64,000 nt of DNA from Embiotoca jacksoni (GCA_022577435.1 JAKOON010000011.1:1561001-1625000), one strand, 5' to 3'; counted from the stretch's first letter, positions 24,126-36,798 are shown. The notes: generated by a model not told the origin, from the sequence alone. Numbers and translations are program-made.

Positions 24126-26067
24126 AATACACTCCACCACCTCCAGCGTCTAGGCTACAAGGGTTCCTGTCCTGTCCCTTACACCCATCTGGGACATCGC
24201 TCTACAAAGCGACCTCTCATCATCGGAGTCTAACCACCAAAACGTAAAAGTCAAACTGTCATTACGTCAATAAATTGTTTTCCACTCGTAATGATCTCCC
24301 CTTATTGAATTAAGGAATTTGCATGACTGCCGTCAGTTGCCTCTCTGCTGTAACAGTTGCATAAATGTTTTACCTTTTACTCTAGCCTGTTCTGTGTTTG
24401 TGAATATCTGGGCCGAAGCTCTTTAACTTGTAGTTTTCCTCTCAGATGGACTTTTGGAGGAGAGATTTCATTCAACAGGAGGAGGATGAGTGCTGAGAGT
24501 TCCCCTGTGTTCGCCATCATCAACAATGACCATAGTCACTACACGATTGCTGATTGATTGATTGGATGATGGTGAATGGATAGATTTATGTGGCGATGTG
24601 CTTCGCTTCAGCAGGTGCTGCACAGTTCCCAATGTCATATATTTCATAATATAATAGACCTTTTTCATGGCAGACATTTTGACTTGTCATTGTAGGGAAC
24701 GCACTGATGTCTTAATGATGGCTGAGTTCCATTTGGTGTCCCAGTAGTAGACAGGACCTCCCTGTCTGCCATGAAAGAACTATCATTTTCTTCAAAAAGG
24801 TTTATTTAAAGACATTTCTTGACCAGGCATGTTGCTATCCTGAAGATGATAATGATGTCCCACAACATGACTCCAAACACATCTTGAGGAGCCTTAAGAT
24901 GAAAGCCCAACATTACTGTTGGCTATGTGAGGCTCATAATCACTACAGGAGAGAGTGTGAGTTGGTCCTGAGGTCAGGATGTGACTGCAGAGGAAGATGA
25001 AAGCAAAGAGATGAAAGCTGATGTGGTGCAGTGTTTCAAAGTAATTTAGCTAAAACTGAAAGAAGGCATGACAAAATGTGACTATCTGTGATCTGTTTGA
25101 GCTGCGAGACACGAATTCAAGAGAAAAACACAGACTAACACACTCATACCCCGTCAATATATCTGCAGAGATGCTGGTAGCCATGGAGATGGTCAGACAA
25201 CATGTAATCACAATGTGATACAAAAATAGCAGCACTAGTGCTCTGCGTGTTGGCTGGAGACGGAGAGAGGGAAAGCCCTGTGAAGAACTTGTCCCTGCAT
25301 CTTGTTTTTTCATGGATGGTTGGAAGGAATAGTGAGCTGCAGGGATGGGATTTGGAGAATCTGGTCCCAATCTGGCTCCCACTCGCCTCACTGGCAACAC
25401 AAGCCACAACATTAATGCTGGGTGGGGAAATCTTGCTCCAAGCCTTCAGGAGTTTTAACTTGAAAAGCTTCTATTGCATGTGTGCTTCTGCTCAGGGAAT
25501 AAGTCCTCGGCTAGATTTGGACTGGTCACATAGTATACAGGATGTTGGTTCTCCAAAAGTCTTAAACATAATTTCGTAATAACATCTTTCACCAACACAT
25601 GATCTGCAAAAATTAAGAACATACCACTTATTTCACTTCAGAGATTACCGTATTTGTGTCTTTGCCTGTGCTTTTCGGACTGGTTTAATATTAAAAAGTG
25701 ATGTCGTTTTTTTTCCATGCTCCAATCCCAAATTAACAACATAAGAATCAGAACCAGGCTGCGCCCCGAAGTCACTCCCTGTTTACTTTCAAGTGCTCTG
25801 TGCATGAATGAGATTTCAAACAGAAGAAACTGCCAACTTTCAATTGATGGATGATGAACCTGCTCAGGTATGTCAACAAGTCAAATTCCAAATTATTTCC
25901 AAACCATTGCAACACGTTTTGATTATGCAACATGGCTGTGTGGACAGCAGTGTGGGGACGGCAGTGTCGGTCCACTTGATTGTCAGCTGGTCAAACACTT
26001 TGGTTCGGACTCAAATTATCTATCTAGCAGCACTATGAGGTGTACAATATTTAGAAAAAAATTTGAA
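24126..26067. other. No gene seen
   Basis: A pair of overlapping open frames on opposite strands at 25,050-25,580 has no motif I can name. Confidence 0.4.
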
Positions 26068-26190
26068 TCCATCCATCAATTATCTATACCTGCTTTATTC
26101 TGAATAGGGTCACCGCGGGCTGGAGCCTGTCCCAGCTCACTTTGGGCAAAGGCAGGGTTCACCCTGGACAGGTCGCCAGTCTATCACAGT
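26068..26190 (+). repeat. Common fish repeat (CCATCCATC type)
   Basis: ATCCATCCATCAATTATCTA, GGAGCCTGTCCCAGCTCA and CACCCTGGACAGGTCGCCAG are its hallmarks. Confidence 0.8.
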
Positions 26191-26199
26191 TAGATTAAA

Positions 26200-26980
26200 A
26201 TGTTAATGTTAAATGTTAATTGAATATCATGAAATTTGGTACAAATATTCATGGTGCTCAGAGAAGGAATCCTAATGATTTTGGTGATCCACTGATTTTC
26301 CCTCTAGTGGCACCATGAGGTTAACATTTGCGGTTTTGATTAAAACTTGATAAATTGCCTTGAAATGAGGTACATATGTTCTTGCCCCCTTTGGGATGAA
26401 TTGTTTCTGCTATCCTACAAACAGGTCAAAGTTTGTACTTATATAGTAACATCTCTCAACATTAACTACAAGGACTGGCATGAAGGTTTGTGCAGACATT
26501 CATAGTTCCCAGAGGATGTATCCTAATGACTTTGGTTGAATCCAAATGTTCGAACTTCAACGCTCCTGCATACTCTTGAACTTTGCTGGGAAGTCTGAGT
26601 GCTGAGAGGCGTGCAAACCCACAGTTCATCCAGTCCTCAGCAGCCCTCCAGTGGGCTTTCTACAGACTTCCAGAGAGTGGGTTTGGGGTGCAGACTTCAG
26701 CAGAGTTTACTAATTTAATTACCCACTCTTTTCATTCGTGAGTGCTCAGTCCACATATCCAAAGAATTGACATTTAAATTCAGCCTGCGGAGATCCCTGG
26801 ATTTTTCCTCTTCTGTCACCATAAGGTTGACATTTGTGAATCTGAGCATGTCTGTACTTTTAAATTGTGCTTTAATGTGCAGCATTAACGAGTTGTGCAA
26901 AAGTTGAGCCTCACAGAGCCACTGGTCTGAGTGTAAACTCTTACTGATAGAGAAACACAGCATTTGTGTGGCACAATAAC
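26200..26980 (+). repeat. Diverged tandem copies of a roughly 100-base fish repeat
   Basis: Recurring blocks are TGAAATTTGGTAC, ATTCATGGTGCTCAGAG, AATCCTAATGA, TTTTGGTGATCCACTGA, CACCATGAGGTTAACATTTG. They come back diverged at 26,480-26,560 and 26,780-26,850. I know this as a dispersed fish repeat that often sits in short arrays. Confidence 0.6.
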
Positions 26981-28940
26981 GAACGATATTTTGATCTCAT
27001 TTTATATATATTCTTTTTTTTTTTTTTGCATTATTGTCTTTTCATGTATTTTGTTTTTATGACATTTCTTTCAGTTTATTGAAAACCAATGAAATTATAC
27101 AACAGAAAAGCAAGAAATGTGCAGGTTTTTTTGTGTGAAAATTCTGCTTCTGGTGAGTTCATCCCTCCACTGTAAAAGTTTCAACATCATGTTGTGCTTT
27201 TGTTACAGCGCCTGGTACAGTACATGTGGTATTTATTGCCACCATATTCACAGATTGCTATGAAATAATGGCTGGACATCTATTAGTTTGCATGCCATGA
27301 CGCAGCGCCATTTGACAGTCTAGCGTCCATAAAACATGAATTAAATTTCTGGCCATGCTTCCTGCTGAGGAGGTAGATTGTTCCAGATGCTCTGGCTGTC
27401 TGACAGTGAAAACTCCTCTTGCTGTTTCTCAGCAACAGACTCAGTGGTTTGTTTCTGCAGTTCATATCCACAGTAACAAACACTGAGATTTCAAATTAGC
27501 AGGTTTGTATTGATATGAATAAATGGTAAGTGATTCTCAATGATTATTGATTCAGCAAGGTTACTGAGCAAAGTAAAAACATTCAAATTGAGTTTGTACC
27601 CTTCAGTATTGATGGGCTTTTTTGATTTAGCAGCAAATAGCTTTAACCTTCAGAGTATAACAAGAGAGAGGGTAAAAATGTGAAGGGAGGTTTTGCTTCA
27701 GACTATTGCAGATTGAAGGTGGTGGAGAAACAGAGGCCAACACACTCCAAAGCAGGTGAATGGTGTTGCTAAAGAATCATCGAGATAGAGCACTTCAACA
27801 TTAGAAGCATCTTTACATGTTATAATCAAGTAGTGTTTTCTTTATTAGTAGAAAGATAAAATCTAACAGCAGCATTTAGGCTGAGTAAATCTGAAGAATG
27901 TAAAAGTTGTCAACAATCTGTCAATTTAAGAAGAATCTTCAATACAGAAATGTAGATTTTTCATTGGTCAACAGAACCATGTTTTCTTGATGACTTGTTG
28001 AGATGAATAAAGGGGAAAAAAATATCTGACTGGATCAGCTCAGCTGGATGGATGTAACAGTGGGGGGTGATTGGCTGGATCAATCAGCAGGTGGATGTAA
28101 AGTCATTTTACCATGTGATCAAATGACAAGATTGTCATCTGTGTTCACTTTAATTGCACCTCATGGGATGAGGCTTTCAGCTGCAGCTGTCTTCTGGAGA
28201 CCAGATCTGCTTCTGTGCTCACCTAAAAGAGTGTGAAGAAGACCTCTGCTTCACCCTCCTGTCTGTAACCTCACACGCTTATTTAAGTGTGACTACAATG
28301 TTTAACACAAAACACGTCACTTTTACAAATTCAGAAAAGATGTATTCTTTTTTTTTTTCAGACAGATCGTACTGAAAAAAGCCAAAATATACTGTATGTA
28401 CTCTGTATCCTTTTGGAATAACTGAGAGCTTTTGATGATTCATTACAATGTAATATTAAAAACATTGAAGGAGGCAAGGTGTTTCATTGCAGGAAAACCC
28501 AGTGTACAGTACATTAAAATGTAATGCATATGACAACCAGTAACATGCACACAAAAATAAACCATAAAATACAAATTTAAAAAAAAAAGGCAGCAGGAGG
28601 AAGAAAAAAAGTAATACTGATGTCAAAAGAATATCAAAGATCCCCTCCAGACATGTTTTAAGTTGTTTAGAAAATAGTCTGATTAAGAATGTGTGTCAGT
28701 TATGCTTTTGTCCACAAAAAGACTCAATTATCTTGTAAAAACCCTGAAAATATATTTCTCCTTTCCACTCAAATTTCCAGAATTTATGAATTTGCAGATG
28801 TGTCCAAATTTATTTCATTTCTATTGTTTAAGTGCTGGACAGAAACTGTCTCATACTTCGTTGTAAAATCCATTTCCATTTCATGATACTTGTGAATGTT
28901 GCACTTCCAGCTGAGGAATTTATGACAAATAGCCTCTTAG
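26981..28940. other. No gene seen upstream of the spag8 promoter
   Basis: AT-rich, with T-runs at 27,014 and 28,350 and an A-run at 28,579. Confidence 0.45.
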
Positions 28941-28948
28941 TTTGTTCC

Positions 28949-28962
28949 GTTGTCATGGTAAC
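28949..28962 (+). promoter_or_regulatory. spag8: X-box (RFX-factor site) in the spag8 promoter
   Basis: The sequence is GTTGTCATGGTAAC. It matches the X-box consensus GTNRCC-N(0-3)-RGYAAC at 11 of 12 positions with a 2-base spacer. X-boxes bind RFX2/RFX3 and mark promoters of ciliary and sperm-flagellum genes. It lies 158 bases before the spag8 ATG, and a half-site (GTTGCT) follows at 28,983. Confidence 0.65.
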
Positions 28963-29119
28963 ACTTCCGTCAACTGAAGCCTGTTGCTAAGTGAAGGAGA
29001 GTCGTAACTTCAGCCAGAGGACAGGGAATGTCCCATTTAACGCGACAGTCAGTTATTCAACGTTACGTCGGGTCATTTTTTTTTTTTTCTTCCATTTTAG
29101 TTGTTGTCTTGTTGCTACA

Positions 29120-29188
29120 ATGAGCGGCCATCAAACCAATGAGGAAAATTGTGTTGGAAAATGTCTCCTGCACAACTTGGCTGAAGAG
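29120..29188 (+). CDS. spag8: spag8 exon 1 (first coding exon)
   Basis: It encodes residues 1-23 (MSGHQTNEENCV...LAEE) and ends in phase 0 at donor GAG|GTGAGT. The ATG was chosen because it is the first in the exon and lies close behind the X-box promoter. A TTTTAG acceptor-like site at about 29,095 leaves open an intron in the leader. Confidence 0.55.
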
Positions 29189-32100
29189 GTGAGTGCAGTC
29201 AGCGCTGGTCTGAGTTATCCTCCTGAATGTTAGTTAACGTCTCAGTCAAACTCACTCAAGACATGACTGAAAAATAAACGACTAATTTGTTAGTTTCACT
29301 TCGTTAACACCACGACCGTGTTTTGTTTTTTTTCCGTATCATTAGACCGAGGAACAGACATAACTTCAGACCTTTATCACAGGAAACTCAACCTGACACA
29401 CGTGGACCTCGTAATTCCTGTCATTAGTGAGTCATTAGTGTCATTAGTGAGTCATTAGTGAGTCGTTAGTGTCATTAGTGAGTCGTTAGTGTCATTAGTG
29501 ACACAGGTACACCTGTAGTGTTTGACAGGTCAGGTCGCCAGCGGACTGGTTGGACCGCATAAGACTGGATATAAAAAAAAAAAAAAGTCACACCATCACC
29601 TTTTTCTTTGTGATATGTTTGCCCTCCCATTTGATACAATCTTTATATAATGTTATTTGTTTAGATAATTAGAGAGGAGTTGCTGGTGTATTTTGTTTGT
29701 GAGAATCCTTTTGGATCACTTCGACCCCACGGTGACGTCATCATGTTAGAAGAGGCTGTGCATGGTTCAGGAAACCCCCCGGGGTCTAGATACTGGTGGT
29801 GGTGGTGGTGGTGGCGGGAAGAAAGGGATGCTGAAGATCTGGATGAGATGACTCTGATGAGCTCAGTTGGAAGAGGATCAAAGTAAAATGCACTGAAATA
29901 ACAACTGATGAAGGAGAACAGATTTGAAGTCTGACAGGGACGGCATGATGAGCTATCTGAGATCGTGGCGAAATCTGATTGCTTTACCGTGGACACCCGT
30001 TGTCAGCTGATTAGAGGAAGCGGCGAGAGGGGGGAAGACTTGAGAATAGATGAAGCCTAAAGATAAAAAAAAATAGTCCACCTGATTGAATTGGAAGTGT
30101 CCTTTCAGCTGGCGTACTTCCTTTTTTGATTTAAAGCCTATGTATCAGTGTATTTTCATCCTCTTCAAAATACTTGTTGATTAGTTGTTTGATCTATAAA
30201 ATGACAAAAATCACCATTGAAAGAACCAAGAGCTTATGGTGACCTTCTCAAAAAATATATATATATTTTTTTTTTGTCTGAGCAAAGGTCCAAAACATAC
30301 GACATTCAATTTACTGAATATAATTGCATTTGAGATGATGATGTAAACAGAAATCCAAACTGCTGCCAATAAATTTTGTTTTGATTTATGGATTAATTAA
30401 ACAAATCAGAACACAGATTTAGGTGATACAAAGATAACGAGTGAACATTGAAATAATAAACTGTAAATAGCACTGTCAAGAGTATTCATCTTAAATTGAT
30501 ACCTGCCATTGAACATCACCATCTTTACAGCGGTAGTATTTATATCATTGCTTCTAACCAGAATGCATTTTTTTCATCTTAACCCCGTCTGTCCTTTAAT
30601 TCAGGGAGCTCTTGACACCGAGGAGACAAAGATGCAAATCCGGAGACACGGACACAAAGGGATTCTGACGATGAACCAGGAGGCTAAAATGGAGACTATG
30701 ACCACGTTGAAAACAGCTTATGTCACTCCGAGGAGTCCAGGGGTGAGGCTGAAGGGTACGTGTCTTTGTCTCTCACCTGCCAGAGTAAGGAACTGTTGAA
30801 TGTGTAGAAGCCACATACAGACTGGACAAGTATTTCAGAGGAGCCGAACAGATTTCATTCAGGTGGAGGTGTCCTAATACCAGATTACAGCGTTGGCAGA
30901 GACACTGAAAACCGCTGTGACCTCTTTTTTTTTTTTTTTATTGCGATTCAAAGTCTTTTTAGAGGATTTGCTACGTACGTTCAGCTCATCTCTCTTTTTA
31001 TATTTCAGGCATCCGATGCGAGCTTTTGGAGAAACGTGCTGCCCAGATGACAAGGTAAATCAACTATGAACAAGTCTTTTGATATATAATATAGAAATGA
31101 ATTATTTCTGGAAACAATTTTGTTTATGGAAACGAAGACCACTGCCCGAGCGTGTCTTGCGGGGAACATGTTGGAGGAGAGTGATGTAATATTGACACGC
31201 CTGGGTTTGTTTTACTGTTCAATCCCAGCTGTAATACCTTTTAAATCAGATTTTATGGTGTTGTTTTACATGGAGGCCAGTCATCTTTATAAAGTCTATC
31301 CCCACAGATGTGGGGTGGTTAACATCCCGCACGAGTTAGCTGCTCATAAAGAACTCAAAGCGGCGTGTCTTCCATGAAGACAAACTTGTCCAGTAGTAGA
31401 CAGTGTCTCACCCCTCAGTTCTGAGCCATACTCTTAATTTCCTGGATTTAATGATTAGACACCAACGCTGCTTGATTCATATTGTGTGACTGTGCGGCTG
31501 AGCGCTCAGAGGTTTTGTATTTACTGGCTGTTATGTTAAACACAATTATAAATTGGTATAAGGTCTCTGTTCTTCCTGGTGTGGATGGTCCTGCAATATG
31601 TGACCACGGAGCCACCGAGTGTCATGTAATGATGATGGTATGAATAAACAATTGCTTATATCACCAGTCTTAAACGGCCTACATACCATCAGCTCACCCA
31701 CACAGTTGTTTGCATCTATTAGAGCTCTTTGCAGGGCTGTGTGGGCATGAGCAGACTGTGCTTGGCTGCTCGTGTTCCTAAACCCGCCAGACAATTTACA
31801 CCTTCACTGTTTTTGTGAATGCGTCCTTGTTTCCGTCACCGCGTCGTTTCCATGTGTCTCGTTCATGCGTTCAGAAAATGTCCAGAGAATTTGAGGAATG
31901 GGAAACCCATCCATTATTCTGACATGTTCATGCATCATTTCAAGATGGTTACCCTCACTATATTGTGATATTGTGTGTTATATTGGGAGCAATATTAGCC
32001 TTTTTTTTTATTTTTATTTTTTTTATTTGTCTGTTGACATTGTTGTGATGAGGTTTCAATGCCAACGTTTTTGGTTCACCCAAAGAGGTGAAAACATTTC

Positions 32101-33615
32101 ATTTAATAATCATGTAATTACTTTATGTTACTCCTTAGAAAAGAAATACTTCGATGTGCTGAATCACGATGAGGCAGACGGACCAGACTCTGTTTGGTGC
32201 TCACGTGTCATCTTTTTGTTTCCACAGTGAAAAGGCTCACGCCGAACGAAACCCTCCGACTCTCCAAACTGAGTACTCCTCCACAAGCCACACGGATTTC
32301 TGTGTCAAGGGATTTGTGCCCCGCAAACCTGAAACAACACAAGTATGTGTAGGTGTATGTTCTCTGTGTGTGTGACGAAGCATTTAACGGTCACGAACAG
32401 GGATGAGGTCAAATTTATGATGTTCAATCTGAAAAAAGTGCTTTGTCTGAAATGCAGCTTCAGGTTTGGAAGTGACTTTAAGATTCTGATCATTATGTTG
32501 CACCAGTTTAACATCTGATTGGTTCATCTGTTTGTTGCATTTGTGTGTTTTCATCTCTTCTATATATAACTGGCTGTTTGAATGACGACCGAGAATTTAA
32601 GATTGAATGTGACAGTAAAAGACTAAAGAGATATTTGTTGCAGTAAAACCAGGTATTAAATCTCCCATGAAGAACATCATCAGATGTCAAGTGCAGCATG
32701 AATTTGTATTATGATATTGCCATTCATTTACATATGCCAGTTAATTCCTTAATATCAATAATATGAAACTAATCGTCATAGCTTGTTGATACAAACTACA
32801 CATGGCTGTGCAAAATGTTTAGTCCATCTCTGATGTAATTATTACAATAATCAAAGCACTTTATCTGATCTATAAAAATGTTGCAAAATACTCTTCATTA
32901 CTTCTCACTTCATTTTTGTTCCTGTCTCATTTCCAGGTTCATGATTATAAAACTGATCAGGCCATCACATTTTGGAGTGACAATTTCCAGCGCATACAGG
33001 TGTGTCATTCTGGGTTGTTTTTTTTAATTTACTGTTGTCATCATATTTTTGTTTGGGTCAATCCAAAAGCCTCATTAAATAATTTCAGTTTCTTATAGGT
33101 GATTGATTTATGGGCCAAAAAGGATATGTGATCTGTGTGAGAGAGATTTACTCTAATGATGAACACTGTGGTCGGTAGCATGTGAGCAGCTGTTTGTTCT
33201 CTAATGACATACAGTCACTAATGGCGCCAGATAATATGTCTGAGGAGAAAGCAGCAGCAGCAGCAGCTCTTAGAAGAGTTGCTCTTATCCACCAAGGTCG
33301 GGCAGAAGATGATTATTGACTCTGTATTCAAAGCTCTTTCCCATTACTGCCTCTCTGTACGATGTATGTTTGAATGCTTATTATAATTTTGTGTCATAAT
33401 CCTCAGTGTTGATGTCTTTAACTCACTTTCAGAGCATATGGCCCGGAAGACATCAAGACATGATTAATGACAGTGGAACATTCTTCTTGTGTTGTTCTGT
33501 GTCTCAGGGTATGACCGCTGCACAGACCTCGAAAGCACCGTTCAGGAAGTCAGCGCTGTTCACCACACCGATCAGCAAGCGGCTGGATGAAGAGGAGCTG
33601 CCACCTGACAGCTGA
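29120..33615 (+). CDS. spag8: Sperm-associated antigen 8-like axonemal protein, six exons
   Basis: The spliced frame joins 29120-29188, 30605-30755, 31009-31054, 32228-32342, 32937-32999 and 33508-33615 (552 bases, 183 residues). Every junction is GT-AG and the phases (0,1,2,0,0) agree. The product is small and basic, with no signal peptide or membrane segment. It carries short motifs typical of microtubule-inner proteins: TPRSPGVRLKG (64-74), DFCVKGFVPRKPETT (112-126), HDYKTDQAITFWSDNFQRIQ (129-148) and APFRKSALFTTPI (158-170). I recognise these as the conserved C-terminal part of SPAG8, a protein of sperm flagella and motile cilia. Human SPAG8 is longer because of an extended N-terminus. 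The convergent neighbour npr2 is also SPAG8's neighbour in mammals. An X-box sits just upstream. The first exon is the least certain, since another 5' exon could exist. Confidence 0.7.
29420..29502 (+). repeat. spag8: Minisatellite in spag8 intron 1
   Basis: About eight tandem units of GTCATTAGT or GTCATTAGTGA, with CAT to CGT variants, just downstream of exon 1. Confidence 0.85.
29663..29886 (+). other. Possible extra spag8 exon or chance open frame with (TGG)n
   Basis: In spag8 intron 1 a frame opens after an acceptor-like TTTGTTTAG and runs about 70 codons to TAA. It passes through FVCENPFGSLRPHG, a run of seven Trp from a TGG repeat, and an acidic segment. The composition is protein-like outside the repeat, but no good donor restores the phase needed by exon 2 (a TCA|GTTGGA donor would, weakly). 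It is listed as unproven. Confidence 0.15.
29792..29814 (+). repeat. (TGG)n microsatellite
   Basis: Seven TGG units within spag8 intron 1, followed by CGGG. Confidence 0.85.
30605..30755 (+). CDS. spag8: spag8 exon 2
   Basis: The acceptor is TTAATTCAG|GGA and the donor AAGG|GTACGT. It encodes residues 24-73 plus the first base of codon 74. It is rich in Thr, Met and Lys and ends in TPRSPGVRLK, the best-conserved motif of this part. Confidence 0.75.
31009..31054 (+). CDS. spag8: spag8 exon 3, 46 bp micro-exon
   Basis: The acceptor is ATATTTCAG|GC and the donor ACAAG|GTAAAT. It encodes IRCELLEKRAAQMT (75-88) and completes the split codons for Gly74 and Ser89. It is too short for ORF prediction but fits both phases exactly. 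Confidence 0.7.
32228..32342 (+). CDS. spag8: spag8 exon 4
   Basis: The acceptor is TTTCCACAG|T and the donor ACACAA|GTATGT. It encodes residues 90-127, including the motif DFCVKGFVPRKPETT. Confidence 0.78.
32937..32999 (+). CDS. spag8: spag8 exon 5
   Basis: The acceptor is CATTTCCAG|GTT and the donor ATACAG|GTGTGT. It encodes 21 residues (128-148), among them HDYKTDQAITFWS. Confidence 0.78.
33508..33615 (+). CDS. spag8: spag8 exon 6 (last exon with stop)
   Basis: The acceptor is GTGTCTCAG|GGT. It encodes residues 149-183 and ends in TGA. It carries APFRKSALFTTPIS and an acidic tail, DEEELPPDS. Confidence 0.78.
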   Translation, partial: GMTAAQTSKAPFRKSALFTTPISKRLDEEELPPDS

Positions 33616-33660
33616 GGCTGCATGTCAGAGTATCATTACACCAGTTCATTACCGGTTCAT

Positions 33661-33666
33661 ATTAAA
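33661..33666 (+). terminator. spag8: Poly(A) signal ATTAAA of spag8
   Basis: ATTAAA, the commonest variant signal, lies 46 bases after the spag8 stop. A GT/T-rich stretch at 33,690-33,718 follows, as expected for cleavage-factor binding. Confidence 0.6.
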
Positions 33667-34420
33667 GTAATAATCCACTTTAACTCAGTGATGGTGACTT
33701 TGGTGTGTTTTTTTTTGTACTGCATTTCACCAGGACTCTGATATCTGTGCACTGACTGTAATTCCCATGGTGTTCAAAATGCTGAAGCCATTTCATGTAT
33801 ATCTTACAAATGCATGTATGGAAAGATGCTTAAGTAACTGCAGTGTTCCTGCCTTAAAAAAAACGCACAAACATCAATACAGTCAGCTGGTGTAATGACA
33901 AAACACAGACAGCAAGACACAGACACTTGGATTTTAAACCAGCCAAACAAACGGTCTCTGAACTTATAACAAAACACTCTCACAGGTTTATGTTTTATGG
34001 ATTTAATGAGAAACATTTCCCTCCATGTTTGACTTCCTAATAATGTATTTGTATTTGTCAGCACAGTGTGTGACATCTTTCAGTTTAGACCCAAAGTGTT
34101 AACGGTGACACGCAGAGCTGAGCGCAGCCACAAAACAGCAACTAAAACAAAGACAAGATGCGGCTTCATGGATCCTCATGTTTTCTGATCGTCCTGATAA
34201 TCCTGATCTCTGCACAGTTGCTCATCCTGACATCCTCATCCTCATCTTCATCTTCTTTTCCTCTCCATGTTTTTTGTTGGTACATGCCTTTTGTCTGTTT
34301 AGTCAAAGTACCAGACCAAACCAGCCTGCTACAAAAACAAAGAGAACTCAGTGATCTACAAACTGGAAAGATTTACTTTAATACCATAAGAATACACCTG
34401 ACAGCATGACTACGTGTCCA

Positions 34421-34474
34421 GTGTTGTTGACAGTGTTGTTGACTGTTGTTGACAGTGTTGTTGACAGTGTTGTG
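34421..34474 (+). repeat. Short tandem repeat, 12-base unit
   Basis: Units of GTGTTGTTGACA repeat four to five times between spag8 and npr2. Confidence 0.8.
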
Positions 34475-34774
34475 GCAATCCTAACGTTGGACTAAATGTA
34501 CAGCACTTTAGGATCATGAATTCTTCTTCCTCTGACCCTCATATATTCACCTGTGGAACCTTCCATAAATACAAGTAAACTACCTTTACAAAGGTTTAGC
34601 AGCTACGTTTGAGTTTTCACTTCAAATTGTTTAAAGTTGTATCATAATCTGAAATGAGGATTTCTTTGTTTAGTGATTGGCTGGTGCTGCTTTAGTTTGG
34701 CAGAGACTCAGTTCAGTCAAGGAACTCTCCACTCAGAGCAAATGATTTTATATACTGATAGATTCTTCTGTTTG

Positions 34775-35020
34775 TTTTCTCCGGGTGCTCCGGCTTCCAC
34801 GCACACTCCAAAGACATGTCTGCTGTGGTTAATTGGTGATTTCTAAATTGAAGTGGTGAAGATGTGAATGGTTGTCTGTTTTTCTGTGATGGACTGGCAG
34901 CCTGTCCAGAATGGAGTCTGCCTCCCAACGAGGTCAGCTGGAATAAGCTCCAGAAGCTCCAGGCGCCCTGTGATCCTGTCCAGGATAAACAGGGTCTAGA
35001 TAATGAATGGATGGATGGAT
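34775..35020 (-). repeat. Common fish repeat (CCATCCATC type), opposite strand
   Basis: CTCCGGGTGCTCCGGCTTCC, TGTGATGGACTGGCAGCC and AATGAATGGATGGATGG; it is the reverse of the family at 26,068 and more complete. Confidence 0.8.
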
Positions 35021-36798
35021 CGTCTACTTAAGGGAGCTCTCCATGAATATAAGCAGAGACACGGAGTCTTCTGAGGAGAACAAAACAACCCCCGAACACA
35101 CTTGAACATTAAATCCTAGTAAACAAAAAAAAAATGTAGCACAAATCTTTAAGGCTTCTTTTTACATTACGGTGGTCTTTACTGGCCGATTAACATTAGG
35201 TGTACCTTGACAGGTTTGAAACAGCTGGGATGGAGCCCGGCCGCTGACCCTGCAGAGGGTAAAGCAGCTTTCACCGGTGGAACTCAATCCAGGTCACATT
35301 TCACAAGTTTGCTTTTTTCTTTTCAAAGTGACGGCAACTTTAGTACTTACTGTGGCTGCAGCTGACTGTGATTTGCCCTGTTTCCTCATGCAGTCCGCAC
35401 CATGCAGGGGTTGTTTGTTCACAGGCTCCATTATATCTCTGTTGCCTTTTGCAAACTCTAATTATTCTTATCAAATGATGCAGAGCAACAAAAAGCAGCA
35501 CTTTCCTGCAGCACCAGGTACATATTTTTCTTTTGTCCTTGAGCTGAATAAGAAGAAAAGCAGCACAGAGGAGAGCGTCCCCGCCTTCACAAAGATGTGT
35601 GCTCACAGGCCGCAGCATGCAGACGGGAATTGTCGGGAATCACAGATTCATATGTGTTCTGTCAATCAGAGGACAATTCACAGCTCTGCTGATCCTTTCT
35701 GAGCTTTCAGCAGGGATTAGTAGGTGGTAGCTATGGCGACAAGTAATTTTAGCTTTTATTTATGCAGCTTTTCTCTCCAAACATTTCATTATCTCATGAG
35801 ATGATACAGGAAAACCAATTTGCCACTGAAGCACGAGGCCTCGGAGCAAATTTGTGCTCAACATTTCAAATTAAATGTGATATGCAATTTTCATGTTTGT
35901 TCCAATTTAATTTCACTTGTTTATGTGTTGCTATGTCATACAGCAGATGGGGCATTTCTCTGATCTGGACCAATAGATGACCCACTGAGATCATTTCCAT
36001 GTCAGTGGATATGTTTGGATGTCCTGGTGGTTACACGTGTGTACTATCATTGTTTTAACATCATGTAAGTGAATGTACTTCATGTGAAGCAGGTCCTATT
36101 TACTGTCAGTTTGCACCTGTTATGTATTAACATCTAATTCCAGTTGCAAAGTTAAGCATCCAATTTTTCACAATTCCAAAAGTTGGAGCAGGATTTTACA
36201 CTCACTGCTTTTCTGAGCTTTTCCAGAATCCTTAAAATCTTCAAACCATCAGGGTAAAAGATTTTTTACAAAACTTTCATTGTTTCCAAATCTAAACAAA
36301 GGTTGTGGTCAGAAATTAAACGTGCGTCTGCTCAATTAAAATGTAAATAAGGTTATATTTGTCTGTGTTAATATTGAATTTGATTGTATCATGTTCATAA
36401 TTTTAAATCCCTTAAACATCTATGTTTTTCACTCGGGAATCACCAAATCTGTTTTATTATACAAGACACGAACTCCCTCAGTGAATTCACGTAACAGATA
36501 TTTAAATGAATTCTGAGAAATGTTCGACGCATACAGCCTTTTTCTTTTTTTTTTTTTCAGTGTGCTTGGAGGAGTATTTGTACTTAAGTGTCTGGGCTGT
36601 ATGGAAGGGCGGAAAATAACAAATGACAAGATGACAGGCAGCCTGGTCAGTCGAGAGAAGTTAGCAGGTCAGCGTGGGGTTCAGCGGAGACCTCCGTACC
36701 GCTCGCTGTGGCTCTAACAGGCGCTGGCAGTGTGTCACGGTGAGAAAGTGGGCGGTAATTACTGCAGTGCAGGAGGGGAAGATGTTCTCCTGCAGAGA

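Noticed and set aside
34158..34409. 83-residue frame with a signal-peptide-like start
   Set aside because: The hydrophobic and Ser-rich parts come from a TCCTGA/TCATC-type simple repeat; there is no promoter or conservation evidence.
35277..35702. 141-residue plus-strand frame downstream of spag8
   Set aside because: No motif, no splice pattern, and it is overlapped by a 92-residue frame on the other strand.
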